Positions 42,064-51,554 of a stretch of 64,000 nt of DNA are shown piece by piece. A program made the position numbers and the translations under genes. How positions within the stretch are numbered: position 1 is the stretch's first letter; the number at the start of each line of letters is the position of its first letter. The notes beneath the pieces were generated by a model. The model ran no database searches. It was not told the DNA's origin and saw nothing but the letters and a program-made list of their open reading frames with translations. The stretch covers positions 85,682 to 149,681 of the forward strand of contig NZ_VOBG01000014.1 of assembly GCF_008369295.1 (NCBI RefSeq). The letters run 5' to 3'. This DNA is from Pseudomonas sp. ANT_H4 (GTDB lineage Bacteria > Pseudomonadota > Gammaproteobacteria > Pseudomonadales > Pseudomonadaceae).

Positions 42064-43560
42064 TTACTGAGCGCCGCTTACCGCCCCGACTTTGCTCATC
42101 ACAAAACCAATGAACTCCTCGACGGTCATTTTCTGGCCATTGAGGGTCACTTCATTGTTGGCGTAGTGCAGCTTGGAGACGAGGTCGTTACCTTCAAGGG
42201 TCGCCAATTGGGTACCGACGGCCATGCCGCTGACCATCTCGCTGGCCATTTGGGATTGCTGCTCGATGGCTTTCGGATCAGTCACACCACCGACCTGCGC
42301 TTGCAGTGCAGCGACATCAGCGATCATCGGTTTGGACAGCGTCAGGTTAGTGTCCAGAACCGCAATGATCTGCTTGGCCAGTTCAACCGGCGGCAGTTCC
42401 ATGGTCGACGGCTTGGTCAGGTCCACCAGCAGGTTGAAGCGACTTTCGCCATGGACGGTCTTCAGGGACAGATTTTCCAGGGCCACTTGCGGCTTGGCGG
42501 CCAGCAGTTTGTCGACGTTGGCCTGGGCCAGCGCTTGTTCAGCTTCGTTCAGCTGCAACTCAGGAGCAGGCTGCCCGGCTGCGGCGGCGGCTTGCACCGG
42601 CTGCATCTTGGCCTGGTAGAGCTGGGTCAGCACCATCATGGCCGGCACATCGACGTTTTTCATGCTCACGGCCATGGCCGCCGAACCCACGGGTTTACCC
42701 TGGTAAACGATCTCGTCGATCTTGTAGTCCACGCGCCCGGCCATGTTGTTGTCCTGGACGTCGCTGGTGTCTTTTTGCTCAAAACCCTTCAAGGTCAGCA
42801 TCAATTGCTGCGGGCCAAAGGTGAGTTGGGTGTTGGTCAGCTCAATCGTATTTTGCCCGGTGAAGAAGCCGAACGAGCTGCGGGACAGATTGCTGGCCAG
42901 GGTCAGGCCACTCAGCTCGGCTTTGAACGGCGCGCCGTTTGGATCTATCAGCGAGAGCTTGAGGTTGTCCATGTAACCATTGACCTTGACCTTCTCACCC
43001 TTGGCTGTGTTGAAAAAATCCAGGTTCAGGCCGGAGAAATTGACGCTGGAGGTGTCATCCTTGAATTCCAGGGGCAGCAGTTCCAGGTTGCCGTCCACCG
43101 AACGATTGAAGGCGATATTGGCGGTGGCTTTGAGCGGCGACACGTCTTTGGTGGCGGCGAACCATTTCTCGGTGGTGGGGTTTTTCTCAAGTGCCAGGTG
43201 GCTGGTTGCCAGGACCGGCAGCCATTTGAGGGTCAGCAGGCGGGAGAGCGGCAGCGGGCCGTGTTCGATGCGGTCGATAAACAGCAGTTCGGTGTTTTTA
43301 TGGTCTTCACCGAACACCGAGCCCTGGGCCTTGAGGCGGAAATGGCCGGTGCTGCTGAACCAGCCGCGGTCCAGGGACAGCATTTCAATGGTCACGGTGC
43401 CATCAATCCCAACCATGGAGCGCTGCATTTCCTTGTTGGCGTCCTCGATCGAGGTGTTCAGTACACCTTCCAGTTGATTGCCGGTGTACCAGGCACCACC
43501 GGCACTGACTACGCCGACGGCGGCAACAAAACCCAAGAGAACGATTGCTGACTTATTCAT
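42064..43560 (-). CDS. YdgA-family (DUF945) protein
   Basis: This 498-residue protein has an N-terminal signal anchor (about 5-25, IVLLGFVAAVGVVSAGGAWYTG trimmed) followed by a long beta-rich, repetitive extracytoplasmic part. The family pattern is recognisable in SIEDANKEMQRSMVG, SLDRGWFSSTGHF and VHGESRFNLLVDL. YdgA/DUF945 proteins are inner-membrane-anchored periplasmic proteins resembling AsmA-like lipid-handling proteins; no reaction is known. It stands alone, with hairpins on both sides. The start has only a weak AGG upstream. Confidence 0.85.
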   Translation of the reverse strand: MNKSAIVLLGFVAAVGVVSAGGAWYTGNQLEGVLNTSIEDANKEMQRSMVGIDGTVTIEMLSLDRGWFSSTGHFRLKAQGSVFGEDHKNTELLFIDRIEHGPLPLSRLLTLKWLPVLATSHLALEKNPTTEKWFAATKDVSPLKATANIAFNRSVDGNLELLPLEFKDDTSSVNFSGLNLDFFNTAKGEKVKVNGYMDNLKLSLIDPNGAPFKAELSGLTLASNLSRSSFGFFTGQNTIELTNTQLTFGPQQLMLTLKGFEQKDTSDVQDNNMAGRVDYKIDEIVYQGKPVGSAAMAVSMKNVDVPAMMVLTQLYQAKMQPVQAAAAAGQPAPELQLNEAEQALAQANVDKLLAAKPQVALENLSLKTVHGESRFNLLVDLTKPSTMELPPVELAKQIIAVLDTNLTLSKPMIADVAALQAQVGGVTDPKAIEQQSQMASEMVSGMAVGTQLATLEGNDLVSKLHYANNEVTLNGQKMTVEEFIGFVMSKVGAVSGAQ

Positions 43561-43668
43561 GAAGAGACCTGATCAAATCCTGTGCGAAAGTGGGCTGTCT
43601 TCCCTGACCCCCTGCTGGGGTGTCGGCTCAAGCCCGCCGAAAAATCCGGTGAAAGATTAGCATAGGCT

Positions 43669-43704
43669 CCGTAGCAGCGGTCGGACGCGGCCTCGCTGCT
43701 ACGG
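43669..43704. terminator. REP-like palindrome between two minus-strand genes
   Basis: CCGTAGCAGCG (43669-43679) and CGCTGCTACGG (43694-43704) are perfect 11-bp arms with a 14-nt loop, immediately after the stop of the 43713 gene. It likely ends or stabilises that transcript. Confidence 0.6.
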
Positions 43705-43712
43705 GAGGGGGC

Positions 43713-44345
43713 TCAGGAATATTCCAGATCGATCTCGTCGAGTTGATGATCAAAACTCTTCAATCGCGCCGTCCAGGTGTACACCAGCACTTCGAACTCG
43801 CGATGAATCACCGCATTGCCCGGCGTATCGGACTTGGGATCGCAAAAGTCCAGCTGATAACGCTCACGGGCCATGTCGGTGGCAACATCGGACAGTTCTC
43901 GCGCGTTATTGAGCCAATGCCGTCCGTCGGCCACTTGCCGGTCCAGGGCCACACATTGTTTTTTCAGGGCTTCGAGGCTTTTTTCCAGGGGCGTGCCGGT
44001 GAGTTCGCCCATGACTTCCTGGAAGGTGCGCCCCGGTTGCCAGTAACTGCCCCAGAAATAGCGGTCGAACACCGTTTCGACACGGCGCAGGGCAACCTTG
44101 GTGTCCCAGATCGCCACCCGCGTCTTGCCTTGTTCGAGGAGTTTTTTCTTGGTTCGCTGGCCTTGGTAAGAAGCCCAGGCCACCACACCAATGGACAGCA
44201 CGGCAATCAGCGCACAGGCACTGTCGAGGAACACCATGGCCTTGTCGATCTGATGGGCAAGCATGATGCCGTAGAAGTAAGTTGCCGAGAGCAGCACCAG
44301 TGCGAAGAACACGCACCAGAAAGCGGGAGCATAAGGGTTTTTCAT
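43713..44345 (-). CDS. Hypothetical membrane protein with two helices
   Basis: This 210-residue protein has two transmembrane helices (about 7-28 and 38-58) and a cytoplasmic C-terminal domain. The domain is helical and coiled-coil-like (LEKSLEALKKQCVALDRQV) and ends in LKSFDHQLDEIDLEYS. No known domain is identified. The ATG at 44345 follows GGGGA at good spacing. It lies 82 nt after the efflux operon's last gene on the same strand, so read-through is possible, but a link to efflux is not supported by sequence. Confidence 0.65.
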   Translation of the reverse strand: MKNPYAPAFWCVFFALVLLSATYFYGIMLAHQIDKAMVFLDSACALIAVLSIGVVAWASYQGQRTKKKLLEQGKTRVAIWDTKVALRRVETVFDRYFWGSYWQPGRTFQEVMGELTGTPLEKSLEALKKQCVALDRQVADGRHWLNNARELSDVATDMARERYQLDFCDPKSDTPGNAVIHREFEVLVYTWTARLKSFDHQLDEIDLEYS

Positions 44346-44427
44346 TATTGGAATCCCCATGAGCAACGCGAGCAGTGATCAGCGGGGCCATCACGAAAGC
44401 CCAACTGATCAAAGCATAGCAACCGTC

Positions 44428-45870
44428 TCAGGGTTTGCTGGGTTCTGTGCCTTGCGTTCGTCCGCTTTCCCAGCCACCGCCCAGGGCCAGGAACAAATCG
44501 ATCTGGCTCATGGCGACCTGGGTGTTGGCCTGGGCCAACTGGGCGCGCATGTCGGTGTAGGTGCGGGTAGCTTGCAGGTCTGCCAGGAACGACGCGCGGC
44601 CGGCCTGGAAGAAGCGATGGGTCTGGTCGGCAGCCTGTTGCGCCGACTGTTCGGCATCGGCCAGGGCGTCGCGGCGCTCCAGCTGAGCGGTGTATTGCGC
44701 CAGGCCGGTCTGGGTTTCGCGGATGGCGTTGAGCACCACCCCGTCGAAATGCGCCAGCGCGCCCTGGGTCGCCGCTTCGGCTTCGTGGATGCGCGCGCGG
44801 GAGCCATTGGACGGCACCGTCCAGCTCAACAAAGGTCCGAAGCCCCAGCGGTTGGCGGCGGGTTTGCCGAGGTTTTCCAGCAGGCCGACGGTGCCGATGG
44901 AGGCCCCAATGCTGATGTCCGGGTACAGCTCGCCGGTGGCGACACCGATGCCAGCGGTGGCGGCAGCCAGGCGGCGTTCGGCCTGGCGCACATCGGGGCG
45001 ACGCTTGAGCAACGTGGCGCCGTCGCCCACCGGTAGCAGTTGGGCGATGTGCGGTAGCTCGGCGCAATCGCGGGTGCCGGCAGGCAGTTGGTCGACGGGC
45101 TTGGCCAGCAGCATCGACAGGCGGAACAACCCAGCCTGGCGCAATGCTTCATAACGCGGCAGTTCGGCGCGCAGGGATTTGAATTGGGTTTGTGAACGGG
45201 TGACCTGGGTCTCATCACCACGGCCGGCGTCCCGCAGGCGTTGGGTCAGGCTCGTACTTTGTGCTTGCAGGTCGAGGGAATGCCGGGCGATTCCCAGCTC
45301 CTCATTAGCCGCGCAGACTTGGGTGTAGGAACGCACCACATCCGCTACCAAGGTAATACGGGCGGTATCGACGGCCGCCTGGGTCGCATCGGCATTGGCC
45401 TGGGCGCCTTCGATACCGCGCTGCAAAGTGCCGAACAGATCGAACTGATACGAGGTGGTAATGCCGACGTCACCGACGTTGCCCACTGGCACTTTATCCG
45501 CCAGCAAAAACGCTTCGCCGGATTCCTGCAAGCGCTGGGCACCCAGCTTGACTCCGCCGCTCCAGCCGCCCGCAGACTGCGCTTCTTGCACCTGGAAACG
45601 CGCCCGTTGCAGGTTGGCTGCCGCGACGCGCAAGTCGGTATTGGAGGCCATGGCCTGTTGCACCAGTTGATCCAGTCGCGAGTCCTGATAGAGCTTCCAC
45701 CAATCGGCGGGCACCGGTGCCGAGACCACGTTGGCGCCCTGCCCGGCCATCTGCCCTTGCAGGTCACCACGGTTCACCGCGGCCTGATCCGGCAGTTGAT
45801 AATCCGGCCCAACCACTTGGCAAGCCGACAGCAACAACCCCAGCCCAGCGGTTGCTAACAGCCGTTTCAT
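44428..45870 (-). CDS. Outer-membrane efflux lipoprotein (NodT/OprM type)
   Basis: This 480-residue TolC-family channel has a lipoprotein signal (lipobox LSAC, Cys17) and the tandem OEP repeats of alpha-helical hairpins (ADWWKLYQDSRLDQLVQQAM, then RPDVRQAERRLAAATAGIGV). It completes the tripartite FUSC efflux system, connecting the HlyD adaptor to the outside. Its start overlaps the HlyD-gene stop by 4 nt. The C-terminal tail is short and polar. Confidence 0.92.
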   Translation of the reverse strand: MKRLLATAGLGLLLSACQVVGPDYQLPDQAAVNRGDLQGQMAGQGANVVSAPVPADWWKLYQDSRLDQLVQQAMASNTDLRVAAANLQRARFQVQEAQSAGGWSGGVKLGAQRLQESGEAFLLADKVPVGNVGDVGITTSYQFDLFGTLQRGIEGAQANADATQAAVDTARITLVADVVRSYTQVCAANEELGIARHSLDLQAQSTSLTQRLRDAGRGDETQVTRSQTQFKSLRAELPRYEALRQAGLFRLSMLLAKPVDQLPAGTRDCAELPHIAQLLPVGDGATLLKRRPDVRQAERRLAAATAGIGVATGELYPDISIGASIGTVGLLENLGKPAANRWGFGPLLSWTVPSNGSRARIHEAEAATQGALAHFDGVVLNAIRETQTGLAQYTAQLERRDALADAEQSAQQAADQTHRFFQAGRASFLADLQATRTYTDMRAQLAQANTQVAMSQIDLFLALGGGWESGRTQGTEPSKP

Positions 45871-46757
45871 GGTTTGTCTCCCGCATTGGGCTGGTCGTCG
45901 ATGATCGATACCGTGGCCGTGCGCCCGGCGATCATGCGAAAGTTCGCCGGCACCTCGTCAAAGGCGATGCGCACCGGAATCCGCTGGGCCAGGCGCACCC
46001 AGCTGAACGCCGGGTTGACGTTGGGCAACAGGTTGGCGCCGCTGCTGCGGTCGCGGTCTTCGATGCCGGCGACGATGCTCTGCACATGGCCGCGCAGGCG
46101 GGCGCGGTCACCGACCACGCGGATGTCGACTTTCTGGCCGACGTGAATGCCGTCCAGCTTGGTCTCTTCAAAATAACCGTCGATGTGGAAGGAGTTGCTG
46201 TCCACCACCGACAACACCGGGCGCCCGGCGGTGACGAACTCCTTGACTCGTGGTGCGCGGTCGTTGACGTAACCATCCACGGGGCTGGTGATTACCGAGC
46301 GGTCGAGATTCAACTGAGCGCTGTCCACCGCCACTTGCGCTTCGGCAAGGGCCGATTGGGCGCGGGCCACGCGGGACTGGCTTTCTTCCAGTTGCTCGCT
46401 GGCCACCAGGTTGCCAAGGCCACGGTTACGTTTGTTTTCACGCTGGGCCTGGGCCAGAGTTTCCTGACGGTCGGCCATGGAGGCCTGGGCTTGGCGCAAG
46501 GCCAACTTGAAGCGGTCCTGGTCGACGGAGAACAGCACCTGGCCGCGCACCACCAATTGGTTGTCGCGCACGTCCACTTGCTGGATCAGCCCGGAAACGT
46601 CCGGGGCGATCTGCACGATGTCGGCGCGGATGTGCCCGTCCCGCGTCCAGGGCGCAAACATGTAGTACATCACCATGCGCCAGACCACGACGCAGGCGAA
46701 GGTCACCACCAATAACGTCAGGACCACGCGGCCGATGGTCAAAAAAGGTTTTTTCAT
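45867..46757 (-). CDS. HlyD/AaeA-type periplasmic adaptor
   Basis: This 296-residue membrane-fusion protein has an N-terminal anchor (about 8-30) and a barrel/lipoyl/alpha-hairpin layout. The lipoyl half-motifs are GHIRADIVQIAPDVSGLIQQ and SVITSPVDGYVNDR, with a coiled hairpin (about 75-130) between. It bridges the FUSC inner-membrane pump and the OMF channel. Size and sequence match AaeA of the hydroxybenzoate exporter. It overlaps both neighbours by 4 nt. Confidence 0.9.
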   Translation of the reverse strand: MKKPFLTIGRVVLTLLVVTFACVVVWRMVMYYMFAPWTRDGHIRADIVQIAPDVSGLIQQVDVRDNQLVVRGQVLFSVDQDRFKLALRQAQASMADRQETLAQAQRENKRNRGLGNLVASEQLEESQSRVARAQSALAEAQVAVDSAQLNLDRSVITSPVDGYVNDRAPRVKEFVTAGRPVLSVVDSNSFHIDGYFEETKLDGIHVGQKVDIRVVGDRARLRGHVQSIVAGIEDRDRSSGANLLPNVNPAFSWVRLAQRIPVRIAFDEVPANFRMIAGRTATVSIIDDQPNAGDKP

Positions 46758-46963
46758 GTCATCAGGTATCGACTGAGTGAATCCACTGCGCCCAGTAACA
46801 GAGCGTAGAGACCCACATTGAACAATGCCCGGTGCCAGACCAGGCGATAGAAGTGGAAGCGCGTCAACAGCCCGTGCACCACCAGGTACAACACATACGT
46901 AATGCCCATCAGCACCAGCAGCGTGGGCAGGAACACCCCGCTGATATCCAGATCACCGATCAT
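46754..46963 (-). CDS. DUF1656 (AaeX-like) small membrane protein
   Basis: This 69-residue protein has two hydrophobic helices (about 10-29 and 46-63) and the DUF1656 pattern GDLDISGVFLPTLLVLMG and LVWHRALFNVGLY. AaeX-like proteins always sit beside FUSC/AaeB and HlyD genes; their function in the pump is unknown. It overlaps the FUSC gene (start) and the HlyD gene (end) by 4 nt each. Confidence 0.9.
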   Translation of the reverse strand: MIGDLDISGVFLPTLLVLMGITYVLYLVVHGLLTRFHFYRLVWHRALFNVGLYALLLGAVDSLSRYLMT

Positions 46964-49038
46964 AAAGGCGCTCCATCAGGTAGCGGCGCGTCCATCTCGC
47001 CTGCGCTGACAAACTCCACGCCCGGCAACAGTGACAAGCGCAAACCGCTGAGGGCATGGAGCAGGTGCAAGCGGGTCTCGTCTTCGCCTTGCAGGCCTTG
47101 CCCGTTAAGGGCGCGGCGGGTGCGGTCCAGGGTCATCAGCAGACCGCTGGGAGTCGGCAAGCGTTCACCGGCTTTCAGGCACGCCTTGAAATAGACGCCG
47201 ACGTCCTCCACCACCTGGTTGAGCAGCACCCGAGGCACGCCGAGGATTCTTGGCGAGTAGGCCTGCAAGTCCATCAGGCTCAGCGCCACGCCCAACTCGC
47301 GCAGGGCGATCCCGGTGTCTTGCCCGATGATGGCCAGGCGCGGCAGGTGTTGCATCAGCCGGTCGAGCATTTGCGCGCCCATGTGCCGATGTTCGGCCAG
47401 GGTTGCAGGCTTGGTGAGGCTGACGATGTCGCGCCAGCTGAAGCGGGTCAGGCGCTTGGCCGCCAACTCCGCGCCGAACGGGCGGGCGATCAGGGTCCAG
47501 AGGAAGGCGAACAACAAGCCCACGGGGCCGGCCAGGTTGGAATTGGCGAAGCTTAGAAAATCTGCGTCGTAGGCGCCCTGAATGCTGATAAACGAGGACG
47601 TGTTGACGATGGTCAGCAGCATGCCCAGGTAAAAACGCGGCTGTACGGTCAGGGTCCCGACGCAGATAAACGGCACCGCGAAGGCCAGCACCAGCATCGG
47701 AAAATCATGCAGGTTGGGCAGGATCAGAAACAGGTAGAGGCTGGCGAACACCACCGACAGCGCGGTCCAGAAAAAGAACTTGTAGATCTGCGGCGCCGGG
47801 TCGTCCATCGAGGCAAAGAAGCTGCACGCTACCGCCGCGAGAATTACCGCGCTGCCGCCGTCGGTCCAGCCCAACAGAATCCACAACACCGAGGCGACGA
47901 TGATCGCGCTGACCGTGGAAAACGCCGAGTAGAACATCAGGCCTCGGTCGAGGAATGGCGTCAGCCGGCCCAGGCGCCAGTGGCGGTAGACAGCGCGCCA
48001 GGTGTCCAGGTTTCCGCACTGGATGGCCACTTGCAGGCTGCGGCAGTCTTGCCACAAATCGATCCATTCGCCAAGGCGATAGAGGGCGTTGGAGAACAGC
48101 AGTTGATAGCGGTCGTCCAGGGCGTCGGCGTCGGGTTGCAGGGCTTCAAGTTGATCGCGCAGGACGCGCCAGCGTTCGACGGGCGCGTCCTTTTTGGTGC
48201 TTTCCAGCCACTCGGTGGTGGCCGCCAACAGCGGCGCTAATTTGCCGACCAGCTCCGGGGTGCGGCGCTCCAGGGCATACAAGGCGTCATCCAGGGCCTC
48301 CACCACCGGCAGCAGGTGGATCATCCGCCCGCGCAGCTCTTTGGTGTTGCGCACCGTTTGCGGCCGCGCGCCCTCGTGGGGGAGTTGGCCGATCATTAAT
48401 TCCAGGGTGTTGAAGGTGGCGACCATCCCGCCGCGCAACGTGCTGACCTCTTTGGGCTGCACATTACGACTGAGGAAACGCTGGCTGTAGACCTGCGCAT
48501 CGGCAAACCATTTGCTGACCGAATCATCAAACACCGGCGCCAGGCGCCGAGGCCAGAACATCGCGCCGACCACCGCCGCCACGGCGATACCGAGGAAGAT
48601 TTCTTCAGCGCGCGCCTCGGCCACGTCCCACACCGCCAAGGGGTTATCCACCACTGGCAGGGCGATCAGCGGCAAGGTGTAGCCGGCCAGCATCAGCGCG
48701 TAGCTGTTGGCGGTGCGCAGGTGCAAGGACAGGAACAATAGAATTCCGGTCCACAACGCAATGACCACCACCAGCAGGTAAGGCGTCTGCACAAACATCG
48801 GCACAAAAAACACCGCCGCCATCGCCCCGAGAAAGGTGCCGATGGCGCGGTACAACGCCTTGGAACTGGTGGGGCCTACAAAGGGACTTGAGACGATATA
48901 CACGGTGGCCATCGCCCAATACGGACGCGGCATTTGCATGAGCATGGCGATGTACAGCGCGATCATCGAGGCGGCGAACGTTCTTACTCCATAGAACCAG
49001 TCTCGTGCCGGCGGCATGCCGGTAAAAAATCCGTTCAA
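46960..49038 (-). CDS. FUSC-family (AaeB-like) inner-membrane efflux pump
   Basis: This 692-residue pump has two blocks of about five to six transmembrane helices (residues 20-165 and 360-510), each followed by a soluble helical domain. This is the FUSC layout named for fusaric acid resistance and shared with AaeB, the p-hydroxybenzoate exporter. The conserved motifs RPYWAMATVYIVSSPFVGPT and GGSAVILAAVACSFFASMD are visible. The substrate is probably an aromatic acid; this is inference. It is second in the MarR-led operon. Confidence 0.9.
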   Translation of the reverse strand: MNGFFTGMPPARDWFYGVRTFAASMIALYIAMLMQMPRPYWAMATVYIVSSPFVGPTSSKALYRAIGTFLGAMAAVFFVPMFVQTPYLLVVVIALWTGILLFLSLHLRTANSYALMLAGYTLPLIALPVVDNPLAVWDVAEARAEEIFLGIAVAAVVGAMFWPRRLAPVFDDSVSKWFADAQVYSQRFLSRNVQPKEVSTLRGGMVATFNTLELMIGQLPHEGARPQTVRNTKELRGRMIHLLPVVEALDDALYALERRTPELVGKLAPLLAATTEWLESTKKDAPVERWRVLRDQLEALQPDADALDDRYQLLFSNALYRLGEWIDLWQDCRSLQVAIQCGNLDTWRAVYRHWRLGRLTPFLDRGLMFYSAFSTVSAIIVASVLWILLGWTDGGSAVILAAVACSFFASMDDPAPQIYKFFFWTALSVVFASLYLFLILPNLHDFPMLVLAFAVPFICVGTLTVQPRFYLGMLLTIVNTSSFISIQGAYDADFLSFANSNLAGPVGLLFAFLWTLIARPFGAELAAKRLTRFSWRDIVSLTKPATLAEHRHMGAQMLDRLMQHLPRLAIIGQDTGIALRELGVALSLMDLQAYSPRILGVPRVLLNQVVEDVGVYFKACLKAGERLPTPSGLLMTLDRTRRALNGQGLQGEDETRLHLLHALSGLRLSLLPGVEFVSAGEMDAPLPDGAPL

Positions 49039-49493
49039 GAAGGCACTACCGCAGGGTGCTGATGGGCGCCTTCGAAAGCGCGCAACACGCGCAAGGCGGC
49101 CTCCAGGTCTTGGGGAGCAATGTCCGCCAGCACTTCACGGCGCAGGCGCACCAGTTGCTCTTCCACCGCTTGCACCAGCTCACGGCCACGGGCGGTGAGG
49201 CTCAGGGCCTTGGCGCGGCGGTCGTGAATATCTTCGCTGCGGCACACAAAACCTGCGCTGCACAGCTGGTCCAGCAGGCGCACCAGGGATGGGCTTTCCA
49301 TCCCTGACGCCTGAGCGACCTTGACCTGATGCACTCCGTCGCCGAGACGGCCGATCATCAACAGCGGCACGGCGCAGGCTTCGGAAATGCCGAAGCTCAC
49401 CAGCGTGGTCTGGCAGATTTTTCGCCAGTGCCTGGCACCCACCACCATGCTGCTGCTGATGTTCATGTGAAGTTGTTCGAGATTTGGGGACAC
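49035..49493 (-). CDS. MarR-family transcriptional regulator
   Basis: This 152-residue winged-helix regulator has a helical dimerisation N-terminus, then LGDGVHQVKVAQASGMESPSL trimmed around the recognition helix, and the wing segment SEDIHDRRAKALSLTARG, which carries the D-x-R-x-K signature. MarR proteins commonly repress the efflux operon they lead and release DNA on binding aromatic acids. The stop overlaps the FUSC start by 4 nt. A dyad lies over its predicted promoter. Alternative starts within the first ten codons are possible. Confidence 0.88.
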   Translation of the reverse strand: MSPNLEQLHMNISSSMVVGARHWRKICQTTLVSFGISEACAVPLLMIGRLGDGVHQVKVAQASGMESPSLVRLLDQLCSAGFVCRSEDIHDRRAKALSLTARGRELVQAVEEQLVRLRREVLADIAPQDLEAALRVLRAFEGAHQHPAVVPS

Positions 49494-49509
49494 TTGATTG
49501 TTCGCATAC

Positions 49510-49557
49510 AGTTAGTTTGCTAACTATCAATATGGTGGATGGATACGAGCCCGTCAA
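49510..49557 (-). promoter_or_regulatory. Predicted promoter and operator of the MarR-FUSC operon
   Basis: On the minus strand, TTGACG (49557-49552), a 17-nt spacer and CATATT (49534-49529) form a -35/-10 pair. The inverted repeat AGTTAG-N4-CTAACT (49510-49525) lies just downstream, where transcription would start. This is a good location for MarR autorepression. The operator role is inferred. Confidence 0.5.
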
Positions 49558-49610
49558 GTTTTGATACAAATTGGTGGATTTGGAGACGCAGAGTAAGCAG
49601 TGCTGCATTC

Positions 49611-49862
49611 CTACGCGTTCATGTCTCGGCTACGCCGCAACATCAAATTCAATTCATCCACCACCTCCGCCCAATCCGCATCATCCAAAATCTCATCCCG
49701 CAAGAACGCCTTCTGGCTGTCCGTCCAGAAAAACGCATCCGCCAGGTGCAGTTCGGGCTTGAGTGGAGAGTGGACGGCGACGAAACGCTCGATGCTGATC
49801 GGGTCATCGGGCAGGCCGAGTTGCTTGAACAAAGACGGCAAGCTGTGGACTGGGGATTGCAT
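49611..49862 (-). CDS. DUF2789 protein
   Basis: This 83-residue soluble protein matches the DUF2789 family: LPSLFKQLGLPDDPISIERF, then LADAFFWTDSQKAFLRDEI and DADWAEVVDELNLMLR. No catalytic residues or function are known. The ATG at 49862 is chosen because family members begin just before PVHSL; the longer frame adds 14 residues. It is a single gene between the MarR operon and the glycosyltransferase. Confidence 0.82.
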   Translation of the reverse strand: MQSPVHSLPSLFKQLGLPDDPISIERFVAVHSPLKPELHLADAFFWTDSQKAFLRDEILDDADWAEVVDELNLMLRRSRDMNA

Positions 49863-49928
49863 AGTGTGTTCCTGAGCAGGGGGTTCACTTGAGTCTAGCC
49901 TCACAGGCGAGCATAAGCCTGGCGCAGC

Positions 49929-51554
49929 TTAATCGCAGCCCTCCCGGTGAATCGCCTCCGGCACGTTACACAGCACAAACAGGCGCGCCCGAGCGCCGCC
50001 GCCGCCCTGCTGACTGATCTGGCGCCAGCCTTCGGGCAGAGGGGCAAAGTCATCCGGCGCTTCATTGCTGCTGATCAACCACACGCGTCGAGTATCGGCA
50101 GGTATAGCCGACAAACGATCGAGGTAGATCCGCCCACCGTCCTGATCCACCAGGGTGCCAAAACCATAGGCATTGGGGCGCGTTGGCGTGCCATCGGCCT
50201 TGGGCGGAGTGTAGAGCTGCAACTGGGCATCGGTCTGGTCGTAATAGACGTAGCTCAGGTACCACATCATGTCGCTGAGGACGATGCGGTCATCCTCCTG
50301 GTAGTTGCGGTTGACGAACTCCACCGGGACGTTGAACTGGTCATGCTCATCGACAGCGAAGTTGTTTTTCAACCCCACCAGCTCCACGGCGATACACAAC
50401 ACGAACAGGGCTGCGCCAAGTATCGAAAAACGTACCAACAAGCGATCCACCGCCAATGCCAGGAGGATCGGCAAGCCCAGGGCATACACCGTGAGATAAC
50501 GCTCGATAAAGACCGGGGAAATGAACGAAACCCCAAAGACCAACAGCAATGGCAGCATGAAAAACAGTGCCAGCAACCCACCAAACCGGTAGCTGCCTTG
50601 ATCCCGCCAGGCGGTCACGCCCACCACTGCCAATAGCAACACCGGCAACAGCAAAAACAATGGCTGCCATAGGCCGTCGCCTTCGTCCTGGATGAGAAAC
50701 TGCCAAATCATCGCTGGCACGGAGAACAGGTTGACCGGCTCTTCCCAACCGATATCACCGCCCACCTTGAGCTGTTCGATGTGCTGCACCAAGCCCAGAA
50801 AGTTCGGCAGCCAGGGCAAATACAGCACGACGATGGCGACATTGGCCCACCACCAGGGCGCGCGGGTAACAAGCCGCAAGCCAGACGTGCGTAGCAGTCG
50901 CAGCAACGCCAGCCACGACCAGTGCACCAGCACGCACAGGGCGGTGAAGTAATGGGTATAGAAACCCGCCGTCATCAACAGTACATAGACGACCAGATAC
51001 CGCGTCCGCTGCGGTTGCCGGGCCCAATAGACCAGCGCCAGGGTGGCGCCCAGCAGCCATACGCCCAGCAACGAGTACATCCGCACTTCCTGGCTGTAGC
51101 GCACCGCCGTGGGTAGCAGCGCCAGCAGAATCGCTGCCAGCACCGCCGCGCGGCGGGTCGCAATCACGCGAGTCAGCCAGATACCCAGGCCGACGGCGAT
51201 GACACCGGGGATCGCACTCATGCTGCGAATGGAGAAAATCCCGTCACCAAACAGTTCAATCCAACCGCGCAGCAGGAAAAAATACAGCGGCGGATGAACG
51301 TCATGGGCGGCGTGGAACCACAGGTCAGTCAGAGAATACTCACTGAGCAATAGGCTTGAACCTTCATCACCCCAGATCGCTGAGGCGGTCAAGCCATAGA
51401 AACGCAAGGCCATGGCCAGCGCCAGGAGCGGCACCCACCAGAGCCGACTGATCCAGCCTGCGCTCCCCCACAGGTCGGGGTTGAGCACAGTACAGGCCCC
51501 GACCTTGTCGTCTTGTTCCGCCACAGAGCGTCGCACCTCTATTTCCTCACCCAC
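49929..51554 (-). CDS. GT39/ArnT-type membrane glycosyltransferase
   Basis: This protein of about 541 residues has 10-12 transmembrane helices. The first periplasmic loop carries the acidic motif SAIWGDEGSSLLLSE, and HDVHPPLYFFLLRGW follows, both typical of the PMT_2/GT39 family that uses polyprenyl-phosphate sugars. A soluble C-terminal domain (about 420-541) lacks known motifs. The start is uncertain: GTG at 51554 has GGAG 7 nt upstream, and GTG at 51536 has GAGG 8 nt upstream. The acceptor (lipid A, glycan or protein) cannot be deduced. It is monocistronic. Confidence 0.82.
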   Translation of the reverse strand: MGEEIEVRRSVAEQDDKVGACTVLNPDLWGSAGWISRLWWVPLLALAMALRFYGLTASAIWGDEGSSLLLSEYSLTDLWFHAAHDVHPPLYFFLLRGWIELFGDGIFSIRSMSAIPGVIAVGLGIWLTRVIATRRAAVLAAILLALLPTAVRYSQEVRMYSLLGVWLLGATLALVYWARQPQRTRYLVVYVLLMTAGFYTHYFTALCVLVHWSWLALLRLLRTSGLRLVTRAPWWWANVAIVVLYLPWLPNFLGLVQHIEQLKVGGDIGWEEPVNLFSVPAMIWQFLIQDEGDGLWQPLFLLLPVLLLAVVGVTAWRDQGSYRFGGLLALFFMLPLLLVFGVSFISPVFIERYLTVYALGLPILLALAVDRLLVRFSILGAALFVLCIAVELVGLKNNFAVDEHDQFNVPVEFVNRNYQEDDRIVLSDMMWYLSYVYYDQTDAQLQLYTPPKADGTPTRPNAYGFGTLVDQDGGRIYLDRLSAIPADTRRVWLISSNEAPDDFAPLPEGWRQISQQGGGGARARLFVLCNVPEAIHREGCD

